A DNA stretch of 64,000 bases from Henckelia pumila (Eukaryota > Streptophyta > Magnoliopsida > Lamiales > Gesneriaceae), in NCBI RefSeq assembly GCF_033568475.1, contig NC_133121.1, positions 128,744,375-128,808,374 on the forward strand, written 5' to 3'. The first letter of the stretch is position 1, and each line of letters opens with the position of its first letter. The notes beneath the pieces are model-generated. The model was given only the letters and a program-made list of their open reading frames with translations, did not search any database and was not told where the DNA came from. This document shows, piece after piece, positions 1-11,338 of this stretch. The position numbers were made by a program, and so were the translations under genes.

Positions 1-2369
1 CTTCATTACCTTTACTGATGATTTTTCTAGGTATGAGTATTTATATTTGATGAAATATAAGTCTGAAGAATTTGAAAAGTTCAAAGAATTCAAGGCTGAA
101 GTAGAGAACAAACTAGGAAAAAGTATTAAAGCACTTCGATCGGATCGAGGTGGAGAATACCGAGTTTTTGGACTATCTAAAAGAGAATGGGATTCTCTCT
201 CAGTGGACTCCTCCTATGACACCTCAGCTCAATGGTGTTTCGGAGCATCGAAATCAAACTTTGTTGGACATGGTTCGATCTATGATGAGCTTCACTGAGC
301 TCCTACCTTCGTTTTGGGGCTATGCGCTTGAAACGGCGGTATTGTTGTTAACAATGTCCACACTAAAGTAGTAGATAAAACTCCATACGAGTTATGGAAT
401 GACAAAGCTCCTAAGTATTCGTAATTAAGGATTTGGGGATGTCCTGCTTACGTGAAGCGGACAGTAGGAGATAAGTTGAATAGTCGATCCACCTTATGTT
501 ATTTTGTAGGATATCCGAAGAATTCAATCGGATATTATTTCTATCATCCTAATGAAACAAAAATGTTTGTTTCGAGGAATGCCACCTTCATGGAGAAGAA
601 GTTCTTACTTGATAATAAAGGCAAGATGATGGAACTCGAAGAAATTCGAGAAGAACCAGAGATACAAAATAACGATCCCACATCTCAGGAACCATTAAAC
701 GACACGCCTCTTTCTAGAAAATCCGAGAGGATTTCTAGACCTCCTATTCGATATGGTCTGCTTCTTGAAGGGGATCAAAATGAACCCGACATTGGATGTG
801 ATCCAAGAAACTTCAAGGAAGCAATTTCTGATGCAGATTCGAATTTATGGCTTGAAGCTATGCAGTCGGAAATAGACTCGATGCATACAAACCAAGTTTG
901 GTCTTTAGTAGATCCTCCCAATGGAATTGTTCCAATAGGGTGTAAATGGATCTACAAGAGAAAACTTGGGCCTGATGGTAAGGTATTGACCTAAGGCACG
1001 ATTGGTCGCAAAAGGTTATACTCAAAGACAAGGAGTTGACTATGATGAAACCTTTTCACCAGTTGCAATGTTCAAGTCCATAAGAATCCTTATTGCCATA
1101 GCAGCTTGGTATGACTATGAGATATGGCAAATGGATATGAAGACTGCATTTCTTAATGGAAACATTAAGGAAGAGATCTATATGATGCAGCCCGAGGGAT
1201 TCACATCTATGGGAAGCGAGCATAAGGTATGCAAGCTTCAGAGATCAATATATGGTCTCAAACAAGCATCAAGAAGTTGGAACCAGAAATTTGATGAAAC
1301 AATAAAGGACTTTGGTTTCATCAAAAACCCGGAGGAACCGTGCGTGTACAAGAAAGTAGTTAAGGATGCGGTGACGTTCTTAGTGCTTTATGTTGATAAC
1401 ATCCTACTCATTGGGAATGACGTAGGGATGTTGCAGTCAACGAAGATATGGTTATCAGGTAGATTCTTGATGAAGGATTTGGGTGAGGCCTCCTATATTC
1501 TAGGGATACAGATCTATAGAGATAGATCTAAGAGAATGATAGGACTCACTCAAGCAACCTACATCGACACTATATTGAAAAGGTTTTCAATGGATGAGTC
1601 CAAGAGAGGACATCTACCTATGTGTCATGGAGTTTCTCTATCCAAGTCTATGTGTCCCAAGACTGACGAAGAGATAGAGAAAATGACACACATATCATAT
1701 GCGTTAGCCATAGGTAGTATTATGTATGGGATGATATTTACCAGACCGGATGTAGCCTTTGCTCTGAGTGTCACGAGCAGATATCAGGCCAACCCCGGTC
1801 AAATGCATTGGAAAGCTGTGAAGGATATTCTTAAGTACTTGAGAAGGACTAAGAATATATTCATGGTTTATGGAGGAAGAGAATTGAAATTGGAAGGCTA
1901 TACCGACTCTAGCTTCCAAAGCGACGTGGATGACTCGAAGTCAACCTCTGGATTTGTGTTCATGCTCAATGGCGGTGCTGTCTCTTGGAAGAGTTCCAAG
2001 CAGGACACCACAGCGGATTCCACCACTGAGGCAGAATACATTGCAGCATCAGCTGCTGCTAAAGAGACCGTTTGGATGAGGAATTTCATCCAAGAGTTGG
2101 GTGTCATTCCTGAAGCTGTTGGTCCAGTTCCGGTGTACTGCGACAACACTGGTGCCGTTTCTCAGGCAAAGGAACCAAGGTCTCATCAAAGATCCAAACA
2201 CGTACTGAGGAAATACCACATCATCCGGGAGATTGTGGAAAGAGGAGACATCACTGTCGAGAGAGTGGCCTCTACAGACAATATCGCTGATCCACTTACT
2301 AAGCCCTTCCCAGGACCATTGTTTGACAAACATCGCGAAACAATGGGATTACGTAGTATGACTAGTTGA
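1..2369 (+). pseudogene. copia pol remnant: integrase core C-terminal part, reverse transcriptase, RNase H
   Basis: The stretch encodes the late integrase core (RSDRGGEY with the second acidic residue, then GVSEHRNQTLLD with the third), RT from about residue VDYDETFSPVA, and RNase H (STTEAEYIAAS, and ADPLTKP near the end). The frame is broken at about 165 (shift after GGEY), at 421-423 (TAA in place of a sense codon before LRIWGC) and near 990 (deletion before ARLVAKGYTQ). The RT catalytic box reads LYVDNILL, so the second Asp of the usual YVDD is Asn. The element is therefore neither translatable as one polyprotein nor catalytically competent in RT. The stop at 2367-2369 matches the usual copia pol end. 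The Tork/Angela-like lineage is a guess from the RNase H style. Confidence 0.9.
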
Positions 2370-2374
2370 CTTTA

Positions 2375-2389
2375 GGGCAAGTGGGAGAT
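2375..2389 (+). other. polypurine tract of the copia element
   Basis: The purine-rich GGGCAAGTGGGAGAT lies immediately 5' of the LTR start TG, at the usual place where plus-strand priming occurs in copia elements, 5 nt after the pol stop codon. Confidence 0.75.
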
Positions 2390-3718
2390 TGAAAGAGTGG
2401 ATGTCCGGTTAGCCAACTTGGCTAAGAGCTTTTATGACTCTATGTATAAACAATCTTTGTTTAATATAATTTACATTCATTAATGGCTTTTCTTTATCTT
2501 TCTTCATATTGTTATATTGTGATATACTATTGTTGTTTTGATAAAGACCTTGAATATACTATAGTGTAAGTAAGATGAGATAGTGAATAAAGAGAGATCA
2601 CTATTATGAAACACATCTTATAGTCACTGTATATTCTAAACAGTTCCTAGTCAATTGAGCCGTCCGCTAATAAGGATAAGGATCGCTCGAGATTGAGACT
2701 AGCATTTGTGATGCCAAGTACCACGTTTCATTGGTAATGAACATGGAGATGTTCAAAGCATGCAAATGGATATTCATATGATGAATGATCGAACTACCCT
2801 ATTCGGACTTTCCAAGTGGTTATTATTATTTGAGTGGATAAGTCCGCGGTTTTGGTTGTACACCATTAGTCCTTACTACTTGAAACATCATTGAGACTCT
2901 ATATGCTAGTACTGTACTTTGACTCGTTTACCGACTCTAAGAGGTCATCAGGTGTCAGGATTGGGTACAGTTATGACACATATAGGAGTCGATGCTTTGT
3001 TGTCAAGGATTCATCACACGCTTGCGAGTGTGGATATCCTATGCGATCTGAGGAGATATTAGTGTGATAAATCTCTGGCCAGAGTACTCGATGTGATTTA
3101 GGTTACTTGGTTTCCTAGTAGCACATGCGATGTCACTATTTGATCTTCAAGATGCATTGCATAGTTATCGAATCTCGAACGACTCTCGATGTACCAATGG
3201 TTGTTGATTCGATCGGGATATATGGATGAAGGGACTGTATTATACGCTAACCAAAACTTACTGATTCTTGCAGGCACTATCAGTGATACCTAGGGAATCA
3301 TGGGCCGATGTTGCTAGACGCTCTTACCATGATTCATTGGGTATGTCGGAAATCGTTGTTCCGAGTCACAAGGAGTTGTGAGCCCACGGCTAGCTGTATC
3401 CCTGAACCATTGAGGGTCACACAAGTAATGGATTACTAAACCCCGTTGAGATAGTTAAATTTAAAGAGTTAAATTTAATGAAAGAGAAGTTGGACTTCTT
3501 AACTAAAGGGAGTGGAATTTCCTAAAATGACATAGGGATGGACATTTTTGGAAATCACTGAATTCGGATTCAGAAAAATTATCTTGACTTTAAAAGGTGC
3601 AGAAATGGTTTTTGTGCACATTGGTGAAATCGGTTTATCAATCGGAGTCATGATGAATTTTATATTAATTTCTATAATAACGGGCTTGGCTTGTTGGGCT
3701 TAAGTTATGGATTGTGGG

Positions 3719-5731
3719 TGTGAGACCCCGTTTCTAATCTTTTAAACTCGAATAATTAATCATAATCGAACACAATAAGCCGCGGAAAATGAATCAAAAT
3801 TTTTAAATTTTTTTTTTTTTAAATAAGCCTCGCGCCCGCGCGAGGTCATCACCTCGCGCGCACGCAGGCTACGCGAGAAGAGATTCGCGGAGATGCTCGC
3901 GCCCGCGCGAGAAGGGAGCTCGCGCGCGCGCGGGCAAAATCTCCCGAGCCTCTTCAAACTCCTCGCGTGCGCGCGAGGTGATGCCTCGCCCGCGCGCAGG
4001 CAAAATGAGCAGATGGGTCGAGGAGCCTGCAAAAACAACCAACAAGGCAATTCTAAACATTCCAAGTTCAAACATAATACAAATCAATATTTAAAACATG
4101 CCAAAACTAGGTTCTGCCCAAAATACAATAACCAGTCGAGTTTAATAAATGAGTTCCACCGACTCAACAAAACTAATACAATTTCAAATAGACTCGACCC
4201 TACGACCCGGAGTCTCACTTCTATCAATCTCACTCCCAAGCTAACCAGGACGACTCGGTCCAGCTCCTGATCTTCCTGTTGCCAAGTTACACATACAAAA
4301 CAAAGACAACAGCCGGAATAATCCGGTTAGAAATATAATTTCTAAGTAAAATAAACAGGCATACAATTCCAGTTAAACATTCCACCTTGATATGTAACAG
4401 TCATCAATCAATACAAATGAGAGTGGATGTATGCATGATTTCAAACTCGGGACTATCAAATCAGATAATCGAAATGTCGATTAGTATTCGGTTGGGATCC
4501 CAGGGCCAAGTCTTCACAACAACTCACCGACACACCCATTCGGGATGGATGTCGTTCAACTCAACCCCTAGACTTCAGAGCAACTATAAGAAGTATTCTG
4601 GCACTTGGAAAAACTCGAAATCCAAAGCCACTTCAATATATCTCCCTAAATCGTCTATATTCAAAACGAATCGAATAATCGGCTCAATATGAATGCAAGT
4701 GTAAACGAATAATCAGTCAAGTTCACACAAACAAATAACATGCAGTATTTGATTTTCGGGGCTCGAGAATCAATCAAACTCGAGTATTCAACCCCATTCT
4801 AATCGATGTAATCTTTTACCTTTTCTCGAGGCTTCAAGAAAAACCTGTCAAACAAGAGACAATTCGATTCAAACTCTAAACAAATTCGAAACTCAAAGTC
4901 GATAAATCAAGCAATCTATACCGTCTTCAAACTCTTCGATCGATAAACAAGTCTCCAAGTTCGATCAACTCCCGAATCCTCAATCAACTGTCAAAACATC
5001 GATTATGGACTCAATATCAACTCGGAATTCAAACTCAATCAAATTCGATATACAAAACAAACGAACCAAAACCGATAACTCAAACTCGATTTCGACGGCA
5101 TAACGGCTATAAACTGACTATCCGGAAATACAAACCATCAAACAACAATCACAATAACTCAATCATCATCACAAACCATCAAAACAACTCAAATCCAACT
5201 TCAATCAAAATAACCATTTTCGAATTAATGCCTCAAAAATCATATAAAATCCAAATTTCGTTCTTTTTCCAAACCGACTTCGAATACACGATCTATACTA
5301 GCTCAAGAACGACATACTCCAATATTATCAAATTCTGACAACTCAACAAAATCGAAGTTCAAGAGATCGAAGCAAAACTTACGTCTAAACGGAGCCCTCG
5401 TTGCAGTGATCGTGAATCTCAACTCGGAAATAAAATCTAACGGTCGGATCGAGCGAATCGGACGGAAAAAAAAGCTTGGAAATCGCCTCTCATGGCTTCC
5501 GGGGAGAGAGAAATCGAGAGAGAGAGGGTAGGGGAGGAAGGAGAGGTATGGGGGAAGACTTGTCAACCAAGTTGATGATATAAAATATATAAATTCCAAC
5601 TTTTGCATTTCAATCCTTTATTTCTCCAATCTTGCAAAGTAACCCCCTGCTAAATATCAAGACAATCCTCAATTACTGAAAACCCTGATTATCTCGATTA
5701 AACTCAATTAATATAAAATCGGGGCATTACA
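3719..5731 (-). repeat. 3' LTR of the nested Tekay-like element (2013 bp)
   Basis: On the minus strand it starts TGTAATGCCCCG and ends GGGTCTCACA. Positions 5348-5731 are the same length as, and almost identical to, 7891-8274. It holds a CpG-dense palindromic block at 3829-4010. The interior matches, with divergence, the separate LTR at 8839-10754 (for example the shared TCGGTTGGGATCCC stretch), so the two belong to one superfamily of LTRs. Confidence 0.92.
3829..4010. repeat. CpG-dense palindromic block inside the LTR
   Basis: Successive copies of CTCGCGCCCGCGCGAG-like words, each partly self-complementary, are separated by 10-40 bp. Base composition jumps to very high GC in otherwise AT-rich sequence. 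No coding sense is evident. It would fold into several short GC hairpins and is a dense target for CG methylation. Confidence 0.7.
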
Positions 5732-5744
5732 ATTCTCCCCCTCT
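5732..5744 (-). other. polypurine tract of the Tekay-like element
   Basis: On the minus strand this reads AGAGGGGGAGAAT, directly 5' of the LTR start TGTAATGCC, the expected plus-strand primer. Confidence 0.8.
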
Positions 5745-5820
5745 AAGATTCGATTTCGTCCTCGAAATCTGACAGATCACAGACTGAACAAGAACGAAAC
5801 AAACTGAATACGAACTCACC

Positions 5821-7893
5821 TCAATCGAACAACTCTGGAAATCGCTGCCTCATATCGGATTCGGTCTCCCAAGTCGCTTCTTCAACTTCGTGACGACTCC
5901 ACTGAATCTTCACCAACGGAATCGACTTGTTTCTGAGCTGCTTCTCTTTTCTGTCAAGAATCTGAATCGGTCGCTCGAAGTAACTCAGAGTCTCATCAAG
6001 TTCGGCCTCGTCCAGCTGAAGAACGTGAGACAGATCCGGATGATATTTCCGTAGCATCGAAACGTGAAACACATCGTGGATACCTGAAAAAGACGGAGGA
6101 AGAGCAATCTTATAGGAAAGATCGCCTATCTTCTCCAGAATTTCATACGGACCAATGAACCTCGGAGACAATTTTCCTCTCTTCCCAAATCTGACAGTGC
6201 CTCGGAAAGGAGAAATATTTAAAAACACACGGTCTCCCTGATCAAAATACAGTGGTCTGCGTCGGACATTCGCATATTTGGCCTGTCGATCCTGGGCTAT
6301 CTTCATTCTGACTCTAATCAGCTTCAACTGCTCTGCCATATCACGAATCATATCTGGACCCAACTCAGGTGATTCTGAAATCTCATCCCAAAATAACGGA
6401 GATCTGCACTTCTTTCCGTACAAAGCTTCAAAAGGTGCCATTCCAATACTTGCCTGGAAGCTGTTATTGTACGAAAACTCCACTAGAGGTAAGGAATCTT
6501 GCCAACCTGAGCCAAAATCAAGCACTATAGCCCGAAGCATATCTTCCAAGGTCTGGATCGTACGTTCGGACTGACCGTCGGTCTGAGGGTGATATGCTGT
6601 GCTCAAGTGCAAACGAGTACCCAAAGCCTCCTGAAGACTGTGCCAAAAGTGAGAAGTGAATCTCGGATCTCTGTCTGATACTATCGACTTCGGCACGCCG
6701 TGCAATCTCACAACCTCTCTGACATACAACTCGGCCATCTGGTCGTGACGGTATGTCATACGGTAAGGAATGAAACAAGCAGATTTCGTCAACCGGTCAA
6801 TCACAACCCAAATCGCATCACAACCTCTGACTGAACGCGGTAGCTTCGTGACAAAATCCATTGAGATATGATCCCATTTCCATTCCGGGACAGGAAAACT
6901 GTGCAATAATCCTCCGGGCTTCTTCCTCTCAGCTTTCACCTATTGACAATTCAGATAACGGGATACAAACCTCGTGACATCTCCTTTCAACTGCTTCCAC
7001 CAGAATTGAGTCTTCAAGTCATTATACATCTTCCGGCCTCCAGGATGAACACTGAACCGACTGCAATGCACCTCTCGTAGAATACGCTGTCTCAACTCAG
7101 AAACATCGTGCACAACAATACGTCTATTCACAAACAAAACATCATCCCTGACCTGAAACTCTGACTGGTGACCTGATCGGACTCTCTCTATCGAACTCTG
7201 AATACTCGGATCTGATCTCTGAGCCTCTCTAATCGACTGAAACAACTCTGGCTCGGTCTGAATCGCAAAAACTCTGATGGATCTCCTATCGGTCTCAAAC
7301 TCCAAACCAGAAGTACAACAGTCTTCAATCAATTGAGAGACACCAATCGTAGAAAGAGACAAAGAACAAAGCTTCCAACTAAGAGCGTCTGCAGCTGCAT
7401 TCGACTTTCCAGGATAATACTTGATCTCGCAGTCGAAGTCCTTAAGCAAATCCATCCATCTCCTCTGTCTCATATTCAGCTCGGACTGGGAAAACAAGTA
7501 CTTCAGGCTCTTGTGATCAGAAAATATCTCAAACGACTCACCATAAAGGTAATGGCGCCAAGTTTTCAAAGAAAACACGATTGCAGCTAGCTCGAGATCA
7601 TGGATCGGATAAAGGTAATGGCGCCAAGTTTTCAAAGAAAATATCTCAAACGTCGAAGCATAAGCTATGACGTGCTTCCTCTGCATGAGAATGCATCCAA
7701 GACCATGGTGAGAAGCATCGCAGTACACAGAGAAACCTCAAGTAACTGATGGAATAGACAAGATCGGAGCGCTGGTCAATCTCTTCTTCAGCTCAATGAA
7801 ACTAGCCTCACACTGTTCGGACCAAACAAACGGTGCATTCTTCTGGGTCAACTGAGTAATCGGCTTTGCAATGGAAGAGAATCCCTCGATAAA
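5821..7893 (-). pseudogene. Tekay-type pol remnant: end of RT, RNase H, integrase with chromodomain
   Basis: Read leftwards from 7893: the end of RT (FIEGFSSIAKPITQLTQ), RNase H (YCDASHHGLGCILMQ), a zinc-binding integrase N-terminus, the integrase core (MDFVTKLP; SDRDPRFTSHFW; GQSERTIQTLEDMLR) and a C-terminal chromodomain-like module (EEATWETESDMRQRFPELF), the mark of chromoviruses. In-frame stops occur at 7738-7740 (TGA before GFSVYCDAS) and 6940-6942 (TAG just after the zinc finger). The zinc finger also has Tyr where a Cys is usual (RYLNC instead of RCL.C). RNase H has a rearranged segment (see findings). gag, protease and most of RT are absent. The element could move only in trans, if at all. 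Confidence 0.92.
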
Positions 7894-8274
7894 ATCAAAG
7901 TTCAAGAGATCGAAGCAAAACTTACGTCTAAACGGAGCCCTCGTTGCGGTGATCGTGAATCTCAACTCGGAAATAAAATCTAACGGTCGGATCGAGCGAA
8001 TCGGACGGAAAAAAAATCTTGGAAATCACCTCTCATGGCTTCCGGGGAGAGAGAAATCGAGAGAGAGAGGGTAGGGGAGGAAGGAGAGGTATGGGGGAAG
8101 ACTTGTCAACCAAGTTGATGATATAAAATATATAAATTCCAACTTTTGCATTTCAGTCCTTTATTTCTCCAATCTTGCAAAGTAACCCCCTGCTAAATAT
8201 CAAGACAATCCTCAATTACTGAAAACTTTGATTATCTCGATTAAACTCAATTAATATAAAATCGGGGCATTACA
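7891..8274 (-). repeat. truncated 5' LTR of the Tekay-like element (first 384 bp)
   Basis: This is nearly identical and collinear with 5348-5731, then stops at AAAATC, where the sequence changes directly into pol coding sequence. The AAAATC shared at the breakpoint suggests joining at microhomology rather than LTR-LTR recombination. Confidence 0.9.
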
Positions 8275-8838
8275 GTGGGCCCTAAGGAGTTAGTGTCCTA
8301 ATAAAATTATAACTTAATTCAGTCTAGAAATTATATATAAATACATGTGTAGGGTTCGAAAATATCACTTTTTCTCATCTTGGATTTTCGAAAACACATT
8401 ATTTGAAGGGGAATTTTCGAATTCTCCTACTCCTTTTTGAGAAAATTCAGTCTGTGATTTTTCCGAAAAATCACTTTCTGAATTGACAGATCAAATCTGT
8501 TTATTCTCTACGATAAACATCTGATTGATTTATAGTGCAATCAATCAGAGGGTTTCTGTTTTCTATTCGTGGACCTGATTCCGGAGATTGATCGAGCAAG
8601 TCATCTGTTCCCGGGATTTACAAGAAGAGCAGATTAAATTCTTTTGGAGTCCATAATCAAGCCATTGCTTGAAGAGGTAAAAATATTTAATTGTGATTTT
8701 TTATTTTTACTTGCAAGATTTTAATCGTTTGGATTTGATACCCACGATATGGAATCGTTCCATATCAAAAAATAAAATTTTAAACTTTCGCTGCTCCGGG
8801 TATCACATCCGTGTGATCAGAGAACGCGTGTTCCAACA

Positions 8839-10754
8839 CCAAGCAGCCAGAAAAAAATAAAACTCTGTTGCTGTCAAATAATGTCCATGCTTCATTAAAT
8901 CAGCTCAACTCATTGCAAGAAACATTATTCAAGTTCCAAAAAGCATGAAACAAGGTAAGTGAAGTCTTTAGTAAAATCATAACATACAATACAACATCTC
9001 AAGGCAATAGCTACACCACTAGTTCAAGTAGCAAACACCCTAGACATAAGTTCATATCTATCAATTATACAACTCCAACTCTAAACATAAGATCAACTTA
9101 TATAGTGAAGTAGACAAGATTCAAGTCTAATAACTATACAACCATAACTCTTGATCTTATCATAAAAGTGACAGCAACTCGACTTCTATATCGGATCATC
9201 ACTCTAATCTCTCAAGTCTCGATTTGTCAAGCCCGCCTTTGCCCTGTTCCTGAACCACCTGTTGTCATGCACACATACAAACACGACAACAGCCAGATAA
9301 CTCCGGTGAGAAACATATTTTTCTAGTAAAAGCAACTAACATGCATAGCAAATTATAATTATCAAACTCATGATAAGAAATAAAATACAATGCATGATTT
9401 AAAACAGGCTTTTCTCAAGAAATCTCTCATTTCGTCGGTTGGGATCCCGAGAAGAAGATATCGTAACTAAACCACAGACACTCCCGATCGAGGTGGGGCT
9501 ACTTATCTTGCTTCTCTAGACTTTGAAGCCACCATACATGTAAATCAGACGCTGGCTATCTCAACCACCCAGGCCATACACATATAGTTCCTCAAATCGT
9601 CTATTCGAACGTTTCCGTTCATTTCAAAATCAAAGAACAAGTATCACAAGATGAATGCAACATATAACATCGATATAGCATTCATTCACATCATAGCCTC
9701 ATTCAAGAATTCATATAAGAGCAAGTAATCAAATAAGTATGTGATTTAGGAAACTCGATACAAACCATCTCGAGTTTTAATCCCATTCAAGTAGTAGTCC
9801 ACTTTTACCTTTCGATTGTGAGGTTTCAAGGTGTCTTCTAGCTGTCCAATCTGTACAAGAACATAACTAAATCTGTATCAAAATCTGCCCTCAAGTTCAA
9901 TCCAATTCTATTGGCAAAATAGACTCCAAACCTTGTTCTTTCTTCTAACGGTTTCAAAATCAAGCTTCTCGAGTTGATGTCCCCTATTTATGAACTGAAA
10001 TCACAGCGTATAAACCAAGTAAATATCAGCTAAAACTCAGCAACATCTTAGTCCAAGATACAATAGCAAAACAGTTCACAATCACAAGTCCAGCGGCGTA
10101 ACGGCATAAAGTCGGCAATCGAAACTTAACTACAACAATTCTAACAATCATATATATCTCATATCCACCAAAACCAGCAATAATTCCTCAACATATCAGC
10201 AGGTATACTATCGAATAATCAGCTGGAATCATAAGAACATAATTGATAGTCATTCTTCAGCCCGACTTCAACATAACAAAGAATACAAGCTCATCAACCT
10301 CAATACAAAACAAATCTGATGACTGCCATTTTTGAATTCTCAAACCATGATGAACTAAAATAAAAATTACATCAAATCGAAGGTTTCGTTGCGAGGATTC
10401 CAAAACAATTTTCGGAATCGAATTCGGATAATCGGAACTCAAGATACGACAATTGGAAGATGATGAAGAAACTTGAGGTTCTTTGTTCTTCTCTCTCGGT
10501 TCTTCTCTGAATTTTCTGATGAGATATAGAAGCATACACGTGAATACATATTTTCATAACAAGTGTCCACCAAATTTCAAGTATTTGCACTTTGGCCCCT
10601 CAATTCTTCAAAATTTGCAATTCAGTCCTCAATCAATCATTTAACTCAATTTCAATCCTAAATAATTTAAGAATATTAGAATTTAACTCAAAACTTCAAA
10701 TATTCCCAAAATTAAATATTCTCGGATTAAAATTAAATAATTCCGGGCGTTACA
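8839..10754 (-). repeat. older Tekay/Del-like LTR (solo or truncated)
   Basis: It ends CCGGGCGTTACA on the + strand, so on the minus strand it starts TGTAACGCCCGG, like Tekay/Del LTRs. The inner sequence is related to the 3719-5731 LTR (TCGGTTGGGATCCC; GGCGTAACGGC; clustered AA..CTC words). No polypurine tract or pol follows. Its left end is cut by the copia LTR at 8838/8839. ORFs of 60-90 codons here have no recognisable content. Confidence 0.65.
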
Positions 10755-10784
10755 ATTATCAATGTACATGTGTTTGAATCTCGA

Positions 10785-10955
10785 TCCATTGCATTGAGCA
10801 GTCTATGCTACCCTACTCGGGCAGTGCCCGAGTGGGGTAGCAATGGTCCGGATCACCCGGGAGATCAAATGATTTGATCTCCCGGGTGATCCGGACCGTT
10901 GATGCTGACAGATCAGGCAGTGTCCGTTTGCCAGCATAGGCTGAGCTCCATTGCA
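10785..10955. mobile_element. compound foldback element with flanking 9-bp direct repeat
   Basis: TCCATTGCA occurs at 10785-10793 and 10947-10955, consistent with a 9-bp target duplication (Mutator-like size). Between them is a nested hairpin: outer arms CTATGCT (10803-10809) and AGCATAG (10933-10939); a 16-bp-arm hairpin at 10808-10840 with one mismatch; and a perfect 26-bp-arm palindrome at 10845-10897 with a single central G, containing CCCGGG in each arm. There is no ORF. The Mutator-type MITE reading is inferred from TSD length only. Confidence 0.6.
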
Positions 10956-11082
10956 GATGTGTTCGCATGAAAATACTTAGATGGTTGCATTTACGGTTTT
11001 TGGACTAAAAGAGTCTTGATTTGTTGGTTTTTTTGGCATGAAAATTGAAGAGATTAGTTAAGAATCATAGACTCCTTTTTTT

Positions 11083-11125
<43 letters not shown>

Positions 11126-11338
11126 GCCCTCTCTTCAAAAACAGCCTAAAATAGGAAGGATAAATATATGCCAATCGTAGAACATCTATAGTTCAACATC
11201 CTCGATCTTGGCCTCACCTGCTCCCCTTCCTGATATGATTGGTAATGCTAGATATGTATCGGTTAATAAGATCTTACCCTTTATATAGTATTTAAATCAG
11301 AGGGTTTATGTCTCAACATATATGCATAATTAATATTA
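10956..11338. other. short intergenic stretch with (TA)n microsatellite
   Basis: No gene is seen. An uninterrupted TA microsatellite lies at about 11086-11119. The rest is unique-looking, moderately AT-rich sequence between the foldback element and the Helitron-like block. Confidence 0.6.

Larger units (their letters stand above)
3719..8274 (-). mobile_element. internally deleted Ty3/gypsy chromovirus (Tekay/Del type) nested in the copia LTR
   Basis: The ends TGTGAGACCC and GGGGCATTACA are flanked by a perfect 5-bp TSD, GTGGG. On the minus strand the order is: truncated 5' LTR (7891-8274), pol fragment from the end of RT through RNase H and integrase to a C-terminal chromodomain-like tail, polypurine tract, and full 3' LTR (3719-5731). 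The last 1.63 kb of the 5' LTR, the primer-binding site, gag, protease and nearly all of RT are missing; the LTR joins pol directly at about 7891-7896. The two LTR copies differ at only a handful of positions over 384 bp, so the insertion is fairly young. Confidence 0.93.
1..8838 (+). mobile_element. Ty1/copia LTR retrotransposon, 3' half (left end outside window), with nested gypsy insertion
   Basis: The integrase-RT-RNase H order on the + strand, followed by a purine-rich tract and a long LTR, defines a Ty1/copia element. The 5' LTR, gag, protease and start of integrase lie left of the window. The 3' LTR begins TGAAAGAG at 2390 and appears to end TTCCAACA at 8838. It is split by a 4.56-kb Ty3/gypsy element at 3719-8274. 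Its own target-site duplication cannot be tested because the left end is missing; CCAAG just after 8838 would be the right-hand copy. It abuts an older gypsy LTR at 8839, which suggests it jumped into that LTR. Confidence 0.85.
2390..8838 (+). repeat. copia 3' LTR, split in two (2390-3718 and 8275-8838)
   Basis: The LTR runs TG...CA and is about 1.9 kb once the nested gypsy element is removed (1329 + 564 bp, minus one 5-bp target copy). The two parts are joined by the GTGGG target duplication at 3714-3718 and 8275-8279. No coding capacity is seen. Because the 5' LTR is outside the window, the exact ends rest only on TG/CA, the polypurine tract and the change of sequence character. Confidence 0.75.

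Noticed and set aside
3760-4270. Arg/Ala-rich ORFs of 72-125 codons
   Set aside because: They come from the CpG-dense palindromic block in the LTR and appear on both strands.
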